In this document: one piece after another, positions 33,701 to 41,384 of the stretch
How positions within the stretch are numbered: the stretch's first letter is position 1
How the letters are laid out: each line of letters opens with the position of its first letter
Assembly (NCBI GenBank): GCA_934140005.1
Contig: CAKPBB010000001.1
Span: 161,090-225,089 of the forward strand
DNA: 64,000 nucleotides
DNA from: an uncultured Clostridia bacterium
GTDB lineage: Bacteria; Bacillota; Clostridia; TANB77; CAG-508
Reading direction: 5' to 3'
Notes under the pieces: model-generated
Database searches by the model: none
What the model was told of the DNA's origin: nothing
Seen by the model: only the letters and a program-made list of their open reading frames with translations
Program-made: the position numbers and the translations under genes

Positions 33701-35369
33701 TAGACTAAATGCAATATCATATTCAGAAATCATGACAAATGAAAAGGCAGAGACATTAAAAGGTATAAGTATTCCATCAGCAACAGAAGAAGATAGAGCA
33801 GATAAGGCAGCAAGAGAAGAAAAATTAGTAAATGAAACAAAGATGAATGCAGAGACAGTAACATTCTATGTAAAACCAGAAAAATTAGATGATTATGCAG
33901 AAAATGTAACATATGCAACATGTACAAATATACCATATAATAAGATTTCAGGAAAAACATATAATGTAAAGAATATAGACTTCGGTATAGAATATAGACC
34001 AGAATCAGAGATTTCATTGAATAAGGAAATAAAAGAAATAAAATTAGTAACATCAGATCAAAATACATTGATAAAGATAGCATTTAAAGATGTAGAAGAT
34101 GTAAATGGTAATAAAGTATTAAATGAAGTAACAGGCAGAGTAGAAAGAGAAGTAGACACAGCAAATAGTATAGGACTAAATAATTTACAATTCATATGTA
34201 ATAATAATACATTGCAAGGATTTGCATATATAAATGTTGATGACATAATATTACAAGGTTGTAGAATAAATGTAGACTATGAATTCACAGTAGAAAATAG
34301 AAGTGAAGTAGATAGAATAAGTACAAATCTAGATAGTTTAAGATATAAACAAAATTCAACAAATGCAATAGCAACAAATAATGGATTAAGGACAAAATAT
34401 GTATCAGAGAATGATTATTTAGGCTCAGAAACAGCAATGAAATATCAATATGAGTTAACATATGAGAAAGATACAAATTATGCAACAGATGATAAGTATA
34501 GAATCATAGAAAAGACAATGACAACAGGAGAAGATAATTATTATGGTAAGTATTTAGGAAGTACATATTTCTTAAGTACAATAACAGCAAAAGATACAAT
34601 AGTGGACTTAAAGGTAGATAAGATATTAGACTATATAGATACAGACTTAACATTCCCATCAGAGAAGAATAAAGATGTAGATAATGCATGGACAACAACG
34701 ACAGCAGAGGCATTAAAAACAGGAGATGGCTATAATGGAGGATTGTTAAAGAGAAGCTTATTTAGTAATATAGAAACATCAACATCAAGCTCAGCAAATA
34801 GAATACAACAATTGATAGACTTAAAAGGAGTATCATTCGAAACAGGCTTAACAAGTAACTTGGCAATATCAATGGATGATAGAATAAGTGATGATCAAAG
34901 AGAAGATGAAGTAGTAAATGGAAGATTGTCAAAATTCTTAGAACCAAAAACAACAGCGACAACAGAAAGTGAGTATAGTGGATATGTAGTATTAACAACA
35001 GAGAAGTTAATATCATCAGAAACAGATACAGATAATCTAAGATTTGAGAATATGGCAGAAGTAGTTCAATTTACAACAACAGCAGGCAGAAGAACAAACT
35101 TTAGTACAACAATAGGAAATGCAAATATTAAGTCAACAAGAGGAGAATATATAGAGAGCTTGAATGAACCAGATACATCAGCAACAGAGGTAATAACATT
35201 AACTCCACCAACGGGTATAGATAGAAGAATACAGAATATGGTACTAGATGCAGTAGATAAGAATATAGATAAAGTAATAATAGTAATCATATCATTAGTA
35301 TGCTTAACAGGAGCAATATTGTTAGTACCGGTAGCAGTAAGAAAATATAAAAATAGACCTATAAAATAG
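27741..35369 (+). CDS. Giant surface protein B1: thioester-like N-terminus, SdrD-B-like domains, TPPTG motif
   Basis: 2542 residues; ATG 27741 (GGAGGTGAAG upstream; ATG 27738 or GTG 27732 also possible). Signal anchor 8-32. Cys112 in YFCMQHG and Gln274 in PLQIALW match the two motifs (Y/F-C and x-Q-x-A-x-W) that form the internal thioester in TED adhesins. Next come stalk domains of isopeptide/DUF11-like type (VERGDTVIFRIDIINNSP), SdrD-B-like units at about 1200 (IAGKVWLDQNKDG) and 1780 (TGFMWDDS), a long repeat shared with B2, TPPTG at 2488-2492, a membrane helix (VIIVIISLVCLTGAILL) and a basic tail. It probably binds host or matrix amines covalently. From about 31.3 kb on, codon use switches to A-ending codons. 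It is paired with A1. Confidence 0.82.
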   Translation: MKKIKQINKKILIIIIVLISIVLIGFIGFKSSSAYATNNGQEELENTNEQLNKIAEEELEDMLSNSEFATEGKTIEEIKEEINSNLGDIPWSYEQKKLINEEVLASNPDYFCMQHGYSYWYDNLDLSQYGVGNIGISGRIKNILTYKFKGSVHLFPQTFSGSANDGWGGYTSSGKVEPKTGTIAKAGSDTWDHHGFAGPILPVKVAFSSFYYYKVDFGWISQSGGKTIVRRSSNSPIYNQLRVYDDGGIAFAMATYKQTAEERKRTGHADDPLQIALWVQMNQLGRVNSDSHRTNKLADVMAKYDDYYKKASDIENNGANIGVTVDDHVGTTLVLNNTTYKVGPFTMSHYLRAKDVEVSDPVRGYKNLQEAFDASSTQRVFGNLLSNVKGSIIKATAYFDNGTTINFPVPDPDAEFYIYVPRDKVGDANELVEIGFEYQYVHANGTGTYYDGLRYMTFWKEANTKDGCKTYFNTCLKLLKWPYTSSKPGPQHCQHFRTQQITIPTPWGPITFTILVPAGSHNDAIFLCKHGFGWTSNDKCKAFNWKLFFSVPDTLQDAMEASAKLRGKQYNTHNYDNLKMEVHVPLITDIKVDKIVVKVHHNDSEGRYTYGAGISGIGSIFSGIFSSSIGDNTSRFERSMEEKYDDTVKVERGDTVIFRIDIINNSPKYDTRIKIKDTLPNDIEGTFKLPADLNGGWYITIPKQDKVTYYVEVIPSAQTGKYTNTVEITTRNTGTLEHMQYVEWYGHTKGNIVNTNDNRVTDLREKDSDTYEIKQYKVNIDKHIVKVEHTTNGEVTYDALADNDENLKSSQLAIARVKMGRAVNLLDPVYVEYGDRVTYQIDVYNTTPLDYAVTNRSGEPYWKPDKVYVDLLDELPNHSDIKINITNDGNVLSQSGLPIVLPVGNILSISNLCVPAGSVTTITVSFVVEDVQAGKLCPNVVEMVGEVYNINHWKNLQKYDRPVYNTEKSEAYNPLTNRQWLVNADYYKINDYKLDIDKYISSYDGLMMKDNNSKNFTHNETSSINEDESTERMDRTDEEKSVSPFQAEKTETLTYSIRLENLSEKESGLKPATKVRTTDITETLQEGLAFQSVTAKIYKPDGTARLDDVPVTVTPKGNNVYLLSIPNKVGEEYTTLNPGEYIIYYVKVKITESNMYLYNLENKAEITTLTNINDVNRNRIVTEQNKYPVKKSSEFVKLKDLVIAGKVWLDQNKDGYMTNDENKFENIIVHLYNAKNDQIVETVRTDATGLYTFERVYKATTKVDGSNVEGTIEEEANKKNYKQGTELNSYYVEFEYDGLMYKSTEIYSNDTHIDENWLPVTDSGNYINDSNAFEFKDVREEFNRHFETIGYNKGYYVGEDKNSNTGTKKIEYNKENHTSTFLEDRSRVMTSRSFVLTKAENISSGTANNTKSLWLYPLSTANYQLAETEYLKYINLGLEEREDVDISITKDVYQVKTTINGEEVIYDYNQEEVNDEYKNDYVIKKPYNLEFYESDFKYRYEQYKNEKVREYKGTESELNVEVTFKIAITNEKITDDEPYRQNKDIPIEVTIDELADYYDENFIKYTGEENNTLTVKTKNGDYLKDKQIKIAEAWYKSSETSNESMPLTLSNTSNYNRERDFTTNGYNTLYIRGFDNVKLKEGETGYVFVKYVLDKDSTRTLKIEDSKSDNMGIEGISEINAYSTWYGDVSEEYKQENPAYEIGYPAGLVDKDSNPGNIGDDNGLSTSETLARNKSADDTDLYEDDTYKTGIKMNVKTITNVPPPTTGINKNVPSIETYRILTGFMWDDSRSEAIGTDGNVQYSGNGIYNETDTKRTEAKSNSNVLELLNRDSGYKSIVERFNNPTSEQNDFVVKGAKAQLIEIVKIPSNENNPSEEGTKYYEEVIDANWATIQETRTNENGKYVLSGFIPGYYTVRFTYGDQTTNEMLTFNGQDYKSTKYTTGVDNYTYKPADGETELNVEKIKKYDEIMTALEQEDRSDARDDEIDRLNAISYSEIMTNEKAETLKGISIPSATEEDRADKAAREEKLVNETKMNAETVTFYVKPEKLDDYAENVTYATCTNIPYNKISGKTYNVKNIDFGIEYRPESEISLNKEIKEIKLVTSDQNTLIKIAFKDVEDVNGNKVLNEVTGRVEREVDTANSIGLNNLQFICNNNTLQGFAYINVDDIILQGCRINVDYEFTVENRSEVDRISTNLDSLRYKQNSTNAIATNNGLRTKYVSENDYLGSETAMKYQYELTYEKDTNYATDDKYRIIEKTMTTGEDNYYGKYLGSTYFLSTITAKDTIVDLKVDKILDYIDTDLTFPSEKNKDVDNAWTTTTAEALKTGDGYNGGLLKRSLFSNIETSTSSSANRIQQLIDLKGVSFETGLTSNLAISMDDRISDDQREDEVVNGRLSKFLEPKTTATTESEYSGYVVLTTEKLISSETDTDNLRFENMAEVVQFTTTAGRRTNFSTTIGNANIKSTRGEYIESLNEPDTSATEVITLTPPTGIDRRIQNMVLDAVDKNIDKVIIVIISLVCLTGAILLVPVAVRKYKNRPIK

Positions 35370-35378
35370 GTTGACTAG

Positions 35379-35410
35379 AAAAGCAGAGAAAATAAAAATT
35401 CTCTGCTTTT
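35379..35410 (+). terminator. Terminator after surface module 1
   Basis: AAAAGCAGAG / CTCTGCTTTT with a 12-base loop, 9 bases after the B1 stop; short T-run. Confidence 0.75.
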
Positions 35411-35530
35411 GTATTTGGAAAATATAATAGGAATATATTTATTGAAAAAAACTGACAAAAACGGCAAAAAAGTTCAATGAAAGCTTGCAAAAATAATTAT
35501 GTAAAATAAAAAGTTTGCAAAAAGCTAGGG

Positions 35531-35562
35531 AAATAGTACTTTGAAAGAAGTACTATTTTTTT
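35531..35562 (+). terminator. Second terminator in the inter-module gap
   Basis: AAATAGTACTT / AAGTACTATTT, 11 perfect pairs, loop TGAAAG, then a T-run of seven. With the first terminator it isolates module 1 from module 2. The 35411-35530 stretch holds only short TTGCAAAAA-type AT-rich repeats. Confidence 0.8.
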
Positions 35563-35673
35563 ACAAAAAATTTCAAAATTTGACAAAATTTCCTATTAGA
35601 CAACAAAATTTTAAAAAAGCTGTTTTTTCAAGGAAAAAATATCAAAAAAAATTGAAAAAAAGTCAAAAAAAGG

Positions 35674-35702
35674 TTGAAAAAGTTTACATAACGGTATATA
35701 AT
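35674..35702 (+). promoter_or_regulatory. Upstream promoter P1 of surface module 2
   Basis: TTGAAA, 17 bases, TATAAT; it would give a 5' leader of about 215 bases before the ATG at 35924. The inverted repeat at 35817-35852 lies within that leader. Confidence 0.6.
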
Positions 35703-35816
35703 AAAAATGTATATTTATAAAAGGTAAAAGTGTTTTTTATAGGAGATTGTGTAATTAAAATTTTATATTTATAGATTTAGAATTTTAAATATATAATGTC
35801 CGTAAATAAATTTAAG

Positions 35817-35852
35817 AAAATACCTATAAAAGTATTGATATATAGGTATTTT
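35817..35852 (+). promoter_or_regulatory. Inverted repeat between the two promoters
   Basis: AAAATACCTATA / TATAGGTATTTT, 12 perfect pairs, loop AAAGTATTGATA. It lies in the P1 leader and ends 6 bases before the P2 -35 box. It may be an attenuator for P1 or an operator touching P2. Confidence 0.5.
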
Positions 35853-35857
35853 ATAGG

Positions 35858-35885
35858 TTGACTACTATTATAAATATAGTAAAAT
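35858..35885 (+). promoter_or_regulatory. Downstream promoter P2 of surface module 2
   Basis: TTGACT, 16 bases, TAAAAT, 38 bases before the ATG at 35924; RBS AATGGAGGTAAGTT follows. Confidence 0.6.
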
Positions 35886-35923
35886 ATATATCAAGTAATA
35901 ATTTAAGTAAATGGAGGTAAGTT

Positions 35924-38900
35924 ATGCATAGCAAAATGTTTAAAAGAGTTTTAGCCGGAATTTTAGTATTCACTTTAACTTTTGCTAATCCTGCATTAGT
36001 AACTAAATCATTTGCAACTAGCATTTTTGATATGGTTAATAATCAGTCTGGAACTGGTAATAAAAATATCGAATTTAATGCTGGATTTGATGCTGAAAAT
36101 GCAGAGAGCTTTTCAGCTATTTCTGATGTTAATAATGAGGATCTAGCAATTAACTTAAGACTTAATGTTAAAGATAAAGGCTATCTAAAAAACGGAAAAG
36201 TGCAAATCTTAGAAGGAACAGAAGGAGCAGGATTAAATTTTGAACTTAGAAAAGAAGATTCAAAGTCTGAAAATTCAAGTAATGAGAATACAGATATTGC
36301 AAATTCAAATATAGAAAATAGCAATACTGAAAATGCAATAATTGAAGAAAGCAATAATCAAAATACAGTTTCAGAGCCAATTGAAAATTCTTTTGAAACA
36401 GTTAATACACAAACAGAAGAAATGTTAACTGAAAATATGGGTAAGTTTCAAAATTTAGATGCAAATACATCAAAAGAGGCCGAAGCTAAAATTGATCAAA
36501 ATTCTTCAAACAATAATGTTTCAAATGAAAATGTTACAGAGAACACAACAGTTTCAAATGAAACAACTTCTACAAAAAATGAAAACACAGAAAAGAATGA
36601 AAAAGTAGAAGTTAAATCTGAAATGGTTGAAAGTATTGAAGATAACATAATATCTTTAAAACAAATTAATGCTGGTTCAGATGTTTTAATTTCTGTACCA
36701 ATTGAGTACAAGAATGAAGAATATGTTAATTTGAAAAAACTATCAGATACAAGTAAAATTATTTTTACAGGTATTTATGTAGATGGTAAAGGAAATGAGA
36801 ATGAAGTTTCAAAAGAAGTAGATCTTACATTATTTTGGAAAGATGAAAGAAATGTTAAAATTACTACTGATGTTACAAAATACATTCCATATAAAACAAG
36901 TAACGGAAATGGAATTATTTTACAAACACTAGTAACTTTAGATAATACTACATCAAGAAAATCATTACCAGTAAAGAAAACAGAGTTAAGTGTTTCAGTA
37001 CCTACAATAAATAATGTAAAACCAAATAATGTAACAATTACGGCAAACTCAACGGCAGGAACAAATGGTAAATCAAATGAAAATGTTGTATTTACATCAG
37101 ACAATTGGTCATATAATCAAGAAGATAATACATTAAATATACATATTCAAAATGAAAGCCAAGTTGTAAAAATAGATAATACAGCAAATGATGTATTGAA
37201 AGATGCAGAGAAAGTCGTTAAGGAAGAAGAAAGATATTACAGTGTATCAGGAAAAGATGAATATTCTATTACTTATTCATTTGAAAATATTGAAGCAATA
37301 GAAAACTTAAAATTAAATTCTAATGTATCAGGAAAGATGGAAACATTTACAGGAGAGAGTTCAAATGCACAAATTGTAGAAGTACAAGAAAATTATGAAT
37401 TTAATTTAGATGGGCAAAAAGGTGAAATTGTTTCACTAGAAACTAATAATGAAACAAAAAATGTTTCAAAAGCATATACTTACTTAAATTATAATAATAA
37501 AGAAAATTATGAAATTAAATTTAATTCAAAAAATATAGTAAATATTTCTTATAAAGATATAGTAGAAGGTATTAAATTAGAAGATAAAGATATTTACTAT
37601 GTTGCAAAAGATGGCAATAAATATAGTACAACTGATGTTAAATATAAAACAATTTCTTTCCAAAAAGAAAATATTAATAACATTTTAGGTGAGGAAGGAA
37701 GAATTAGAATAACAGACGCATCTGGAAATGAAATTTCTACTATAAATAAAGAAACAGCAACAGATGAAAATGGAAATATCGTAATCGACTTAACAGATAA
37801 AAACTTGAGTAAATTATCAATTCAAACAAGTAAGCCAATTACTGATGGTAACTTAATTATAAATGTAGAAAGAGCAATGAAAAAATCAGAATTTTCAAAA
37901 GAACAATATAAAAACTTTTCAACATTGATTTTTGAAAATGTAATTAAAGCTAAATATAGCTATGTAGAAGCTGAAACAGAAATTGCTACTAATACAATTC
38001 AAACTAATTTAAGAGATACAATTACAAAAGCAAATTTAGTTATAGATAGAGACAGTTTATCAACAATTGCAATGAACAATGATGTTGAAATGAGAGTTGA
38101 ATTAAACAATAATTTAGAAGAATCAGATGTTTATGGAAATTCAATTTTTGAAATAGAAATGCCAGCATATATCCAAAGAATGGATATAACAAATACAAAT
38201 ATTGTATATGGTGAAGGACTAGAAATTCAAAATGTAGAATTATTTGAAAGAGACGGAAGAGTATATATAAGAATTACATTGAATGGACAGCAAGAATATT
38301 TAAATTCTGGTGTTTTAACAAATGGTTGCAATATTGTAATAAATGCAAATATTCAAGTTAACCTATTTACACCAGCAATGGAACAACAAATAAATTTAAC
38401 TTATACAAATAGCGAAGCAACAAATTATGAAAATAATCAAGAATATGGAAGTACAGCAAAAGCTATTTCATATTCAGCACCAACAGGATTACTTACAGTA
38501 AATACTACAAGCAATTATAATGAAGTTGGTAGTATGATTACTTCTGTAAGACAAGGTAAAAAAGAAGATACTATAGAAATTTATGCACCAGCTAAAACAG
38601 CAAAAATGGAAGTTATTGTGATGAATAACAACAAAAATACAATTTCTGATTTGACAATTTTGGGAAGAATACCATTTAAAGGTGTAAAAGACATAGAAAC
38701 TGGTGAAGATTTAGGAACAACATTAGATACAAAAATGGTAAGTAAAATGGTAGCTGATTCTAATAATAGAGGAAACTTTAAAATATATTATTCAGAAAAT
38801 CCAGAAGCTACAAAAGATTTAGAAAATACTGAAAATGCTTGGAAGCAAGATGTAGAAGATTTATCAAATATTAAATCATACTTAATTGTTCCAGAAACAA

Positions 38901-41383
38901 CAGATTATATAATGAATGAAGCAGAAACATTAAGATTTACTTATGAATATGAAATACCAGGAAATCTAGAACATAATACAGATATTTATGGTACATTCTT
39001 AGCTTATTATACAAATAATACTGAAATTGCTACTGTAAAAGAAACATCAACAGCAGATAAAGTAGGATTAACAACAGGAGAAGGACCACAAGTAGACATA
39101 TCTTTAAAATCAGATATTGAAAAGATAAAAGAGTTTGAAGAATTAAAGCTAACAACTTCAGTAACAAATACAGGAAAATCAGCAGCAAAAGATATAGTTG
39201 TTAAATTACCAATTCCAAATTATACAGAGTATGTTTCAGCATTAGCTAATAAAGAAAATGTAACAACAAGTTTAGAAGATAATATGTCAGTATTTAAAAT
39301 AGATAGTTTAGCTGTAAATGAAACGGTAAATCTAGAAACAACTATTAAAGTACAGGATACTCCAGAAGAACAAAAAAATATAGAAGCTGTTGCTACTATA
39401 ACAGCAAAAGATTTACAAAAAGAATTATCAACAAATACAGTATCTGTTGAATTAAAACAAGCAGAAATGGCTATTGAAGTAATGACAGAAGAAGATAATA
39501 CAGATGGAGGTAAAGTTATTTACAAAGAAGGAGAAGAGTATTTCTTTAATGCATATGTAGATAATTTAAAATCAGAAGAATTAACAAATGCAATTGTAAA
39601 ACTTAAATTACCAGAAGAATTTAGTTTTGTAGAAGCATATATGCTTGGATATGAAGAAGATGGACTTACATCTAAGAAGATAGAAAATGCTACATATAAT
39701 GAAAGCACAAGAGAAGTTATTTGGAAAACAGACAGTATAAGAGCTGATGGAGGAGAACAATTTAACTTGACAATAAAAGTTAATGACTTACCATCAGGAA
39801 CAACACAAAAAGATGTAACAATGAAATTTGAAACATCAGCAGATAATACAGAAACTTATACTTCAAACGAAGTATTGAGTACAATTGCAAAACCAAGCTT
39901 AACAGTTTCTCAAAAGACTTTAACAACAAATACATATGTAAAAGAAGGAGAAACAATTGAGTATGTGTTTGAAGTAAAAAATGAAGGTATTGTTGCAGCA
40001 GAAAAACTTACATTAAATGATAAAATACCAGATGGTTTAATTGTAAAGAAAATTGACTATATTGCAAATGGAGTAGAATCTTCAAAAACAGTTTCTGAAA
40101 AAGATTCTGTAGAAATAAATACAGTTATTATGCCAGGTGAAGAATTAATTGTAAATGTAAAGGCACTTGCAGTTAGCCTAAATGGTATGCAAGAAAAAAC
40201 TGTAACAAATGCAGCAACTGTATCAGCTAAAAATGTTGAAACAGTCAAAACAAATACAATTACACACATAGTTGAAGCAACAGATAAATCTGAATTATAT
40301 GATACAGCTGGAGAAACAACAAATACAGCTACATCTCAAATTCATTCATCAAATAGCAATCTTGTTAAAACTTATAAAATTACAGGTATTGCTTGGCTAG
40401 ATGAAAATGGAAATGGTAAGAGAGATGAAGAAGAACAAAAAATGAGTGGTATAACAGCTCGTTTAGTAAATTCAGATACAGGAACTATTACAAAAACAAC
40501 AGTTACAGATAGTAGAGGAGAATATACATTCTCAGGTATTGAAAATGGAAATTATTTAGTACTTTTTGATTATGACACAGTAAAATATACAGTAACAACA
40601 TATAGACAGGCTGGAGTGGAAGCAAATGTTAATTCAGATGCTATTACTACAAAAATAGAACAAGATGGAAAACAAAGAAATGGTGCTGTAACAGATGTAA
40701 TTACAATTCAAGATTTAAGTGTTTCAAACATAGATATAGGTTTTGTTTTAGCAGATACATTTGATTTGAAACTAGACAAATCAGTAACAAAAATAACAGC
40801 ACAAAACAAAGTTGGAACAAATAAAGCAGAATTTAATAATTCAAAACTTGCAAAAATGGATGTAGCAGGAAAATATATATCTAGTACAGTAATCTATGTT
40901 GAATATAACATTTCAGTTTCAAATACTGGTGATGTAGCAGGATATGCTAAAAAGATAGTAGATTATATACCAGAAGGAATGACATTTAATTCAAGCTTGA
41001 ATTCAGATTGGTATACAGGTACAGATGGTAACTTATATACATCAAGTTTAGCAGAAGTGGAATTAAAACCAGGTGAAACAAGAAACTTAAAATTAGTATT
41101 AACAAAACAAATGACTGAAGAAAATACAGGAATTGTAAACAACAATGCAGAAATATATGAAGACTTCAATATATATGGAATTTCAGATAAGAATTCAACT
41201 CCAGGAAATAAAGTTCAAAATGAAAATGATATGAGCTCAGCAGATGCAATGTTAACAATTAAAACAGGTGAAAGCCTAATTTATGTATCAGTAATAATAA
41301 CAAGTGCAATTTTAGGAGCGATAGTAATATTTATAGCATATAACAAAATTGTAATTTCAAAAAGAAAGAGAGGTGGTGTTTAA
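35924..41383 (+). CDS. Giant surface protein A2, paralogue of A1
   Basis: 1819 residues; ATG 35924. Same order as A1: signal peptide (KRVLAGILVFTLTFANPALV), shared N-terminal domain (KNIEFNAGFDAENAES), Ser/Asn/Glu linker about 110-250, a beta-rich middle with matching segments (WSYNQEDNTLNIHIQNES against A1 WSYNEKKHTIEIKVQNEE), DUF11-like units (near 1065 and 1330), one SdrD-B-like domain (ITGIAWLDENGNGKRDEEEQ, about 1485-1600), then TIKTG, a hydrophobic helix (LIYVSVIITSAILGAIVIFIAY) and SKRKRGGV. It lacks the acidic insert of A1 and uses mixed codons. It overlaps nothing; B2 begins 2 bases after its stop. Confidence 0.85.
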   Translation: MHSKMFKRVLAGILVFTLTFANPALVTKSFATSIFDMVNNQSGTGNKNIEFNAGFDAENAESFSAISDVNNEDLAINLRLNVKDKGYLKNGKVQILEGTEGAGLNFELRKEDSKSENSSNENTDIANSNIENSNTENAIIEESNNQNTVSEPIENSFETVNTQTEEMLTENMGKFQNLDANTSKEAEAKIDQNSSNNNVSNENVTENTTVSNETTSTKNENTEKNEKVEVKSEMVESIEDNIISLKQINAGSDVLISVPIEYKNEEYVNLKKLSDTSKIIFTGIYVDGKGNENEVSKEVDLTLFWKDERNVKITTDVTKYIPYKTSNGNGIILQTLVTLDNTTSRKSLPVKKTELSVSVPTINNVKPNNVTITANSTAGTNGKSNENVVFTSDNWSYNQEDNTLNIHIQNESQVVKIDNTANDVLKDAEKVVKEEERYYSVSGKDEYSITYSFENIEAIENLKLNSNVSGKMETFTGESSNAQIVEVQENYEFNLDGQKGEIVSLETNNETKNVSKAYTYLNYNNKENYEIKFNSKNIVNISYKDIVEGIKLEDKDIYYVAKDGNKYSTTDVKYKTISFQKENINNILGEEGRIRITDASGNEISTINKETATDENGNIVIDLTDKNLSKLSIQTSKPITDGNLIINVERAMKKSEFSKEQYKNFSTLIFENVIKAKYSYVEAETEIATNTIQTNLRDTITKANLVIDRDSLSTIAMNNDVEMRVELNNNLEESDVYGNSIFEIEMPAYIQRMDITNTNIVYGEGLEIQNVELFERDGRVYIRITLNGQQEYLNSGVLTNGCNIVINANIQVNLFTPAMEQQINLTYTNSEATNYENNQEYGSTAKAISYSAPTGLLTVNTTSNYNEVGSMITSVRQGKKEDTIEIYAPAKTAKMEVIVMNNNKNTISDLTILGRIPFKGVKDIETGEDLGTTLDTKMVSKMVADSNNRGNFKIYYSENPEATKDLENTENAWKQDVEDLSNIKSYLIVPETTDYIMNEAETLRFTYEYEIPGNLEHNTDIYGTFLAYYTNNTEIATVKETSTADKVGLTTGEGPQVDISLKSDIEKIKEFEELKLTTSVTNTGKSAAKDIVVKLPIPNYTEYVSALANKENVTTSLEDNMSVFKIDSLAVNETVNLETTIKVQDTPEEQKNIEAVATITAKDLQKELSTNTVSVELKQAEMAIEVMTEEDNTDGGKVIYKEGEEYFFNAYVDNLKSEELTNAIVKLKLPEEFSFVEAYMLGYEEDGLTSKKIENATYNESTREVIWKTDSIRADGGEQFNLTIKVNDLPSGTTQKDVTMKFETSADNTETYTSNEVLSTIAKPSLTVSQKTLTTNTYVKEGETIEYVFEVKNEGIVAAEKLTLNDKIPDGLIVKKIDYIANGVESSKTVSEKDSVEINTVIMPGEELIVNVKALAVSLNGMQEKTVTNAATVSAKNVETVKTNTITHIVEATDKSELYDTAGETTNTATSQIHSSNSNLVKTYKITGIAWLDENGNGKRDEEEQKMSGITARLVNSDTGTITKTTVTDSRGEYTFSGIENGNYLVLFDYDTVKYTVTTYRQAGVEANVNSDAITTKIEQDGKQRNGAVTDVITIQDLSVSNIDIGFVLADTFDLKLDKSVTKITAQNKVGTNKAEFNNSKLAKMDVAGKYISSTVIYVEYNISVSNTGDVAGYAKKIVDYIPEGMTFNSSLNSDWYTGTDGNLYTSSLAEVELKPGETRNLKLVLTKQMTEENTGIVNNNAEIYEDFNIYGISDKNSTPGNKVQNENDMSSADAMLTIKTGESLIYVSVIITSAILGAIVIFIAYNKIVISKRKRGGV

Positions 41384-41384
41384 T

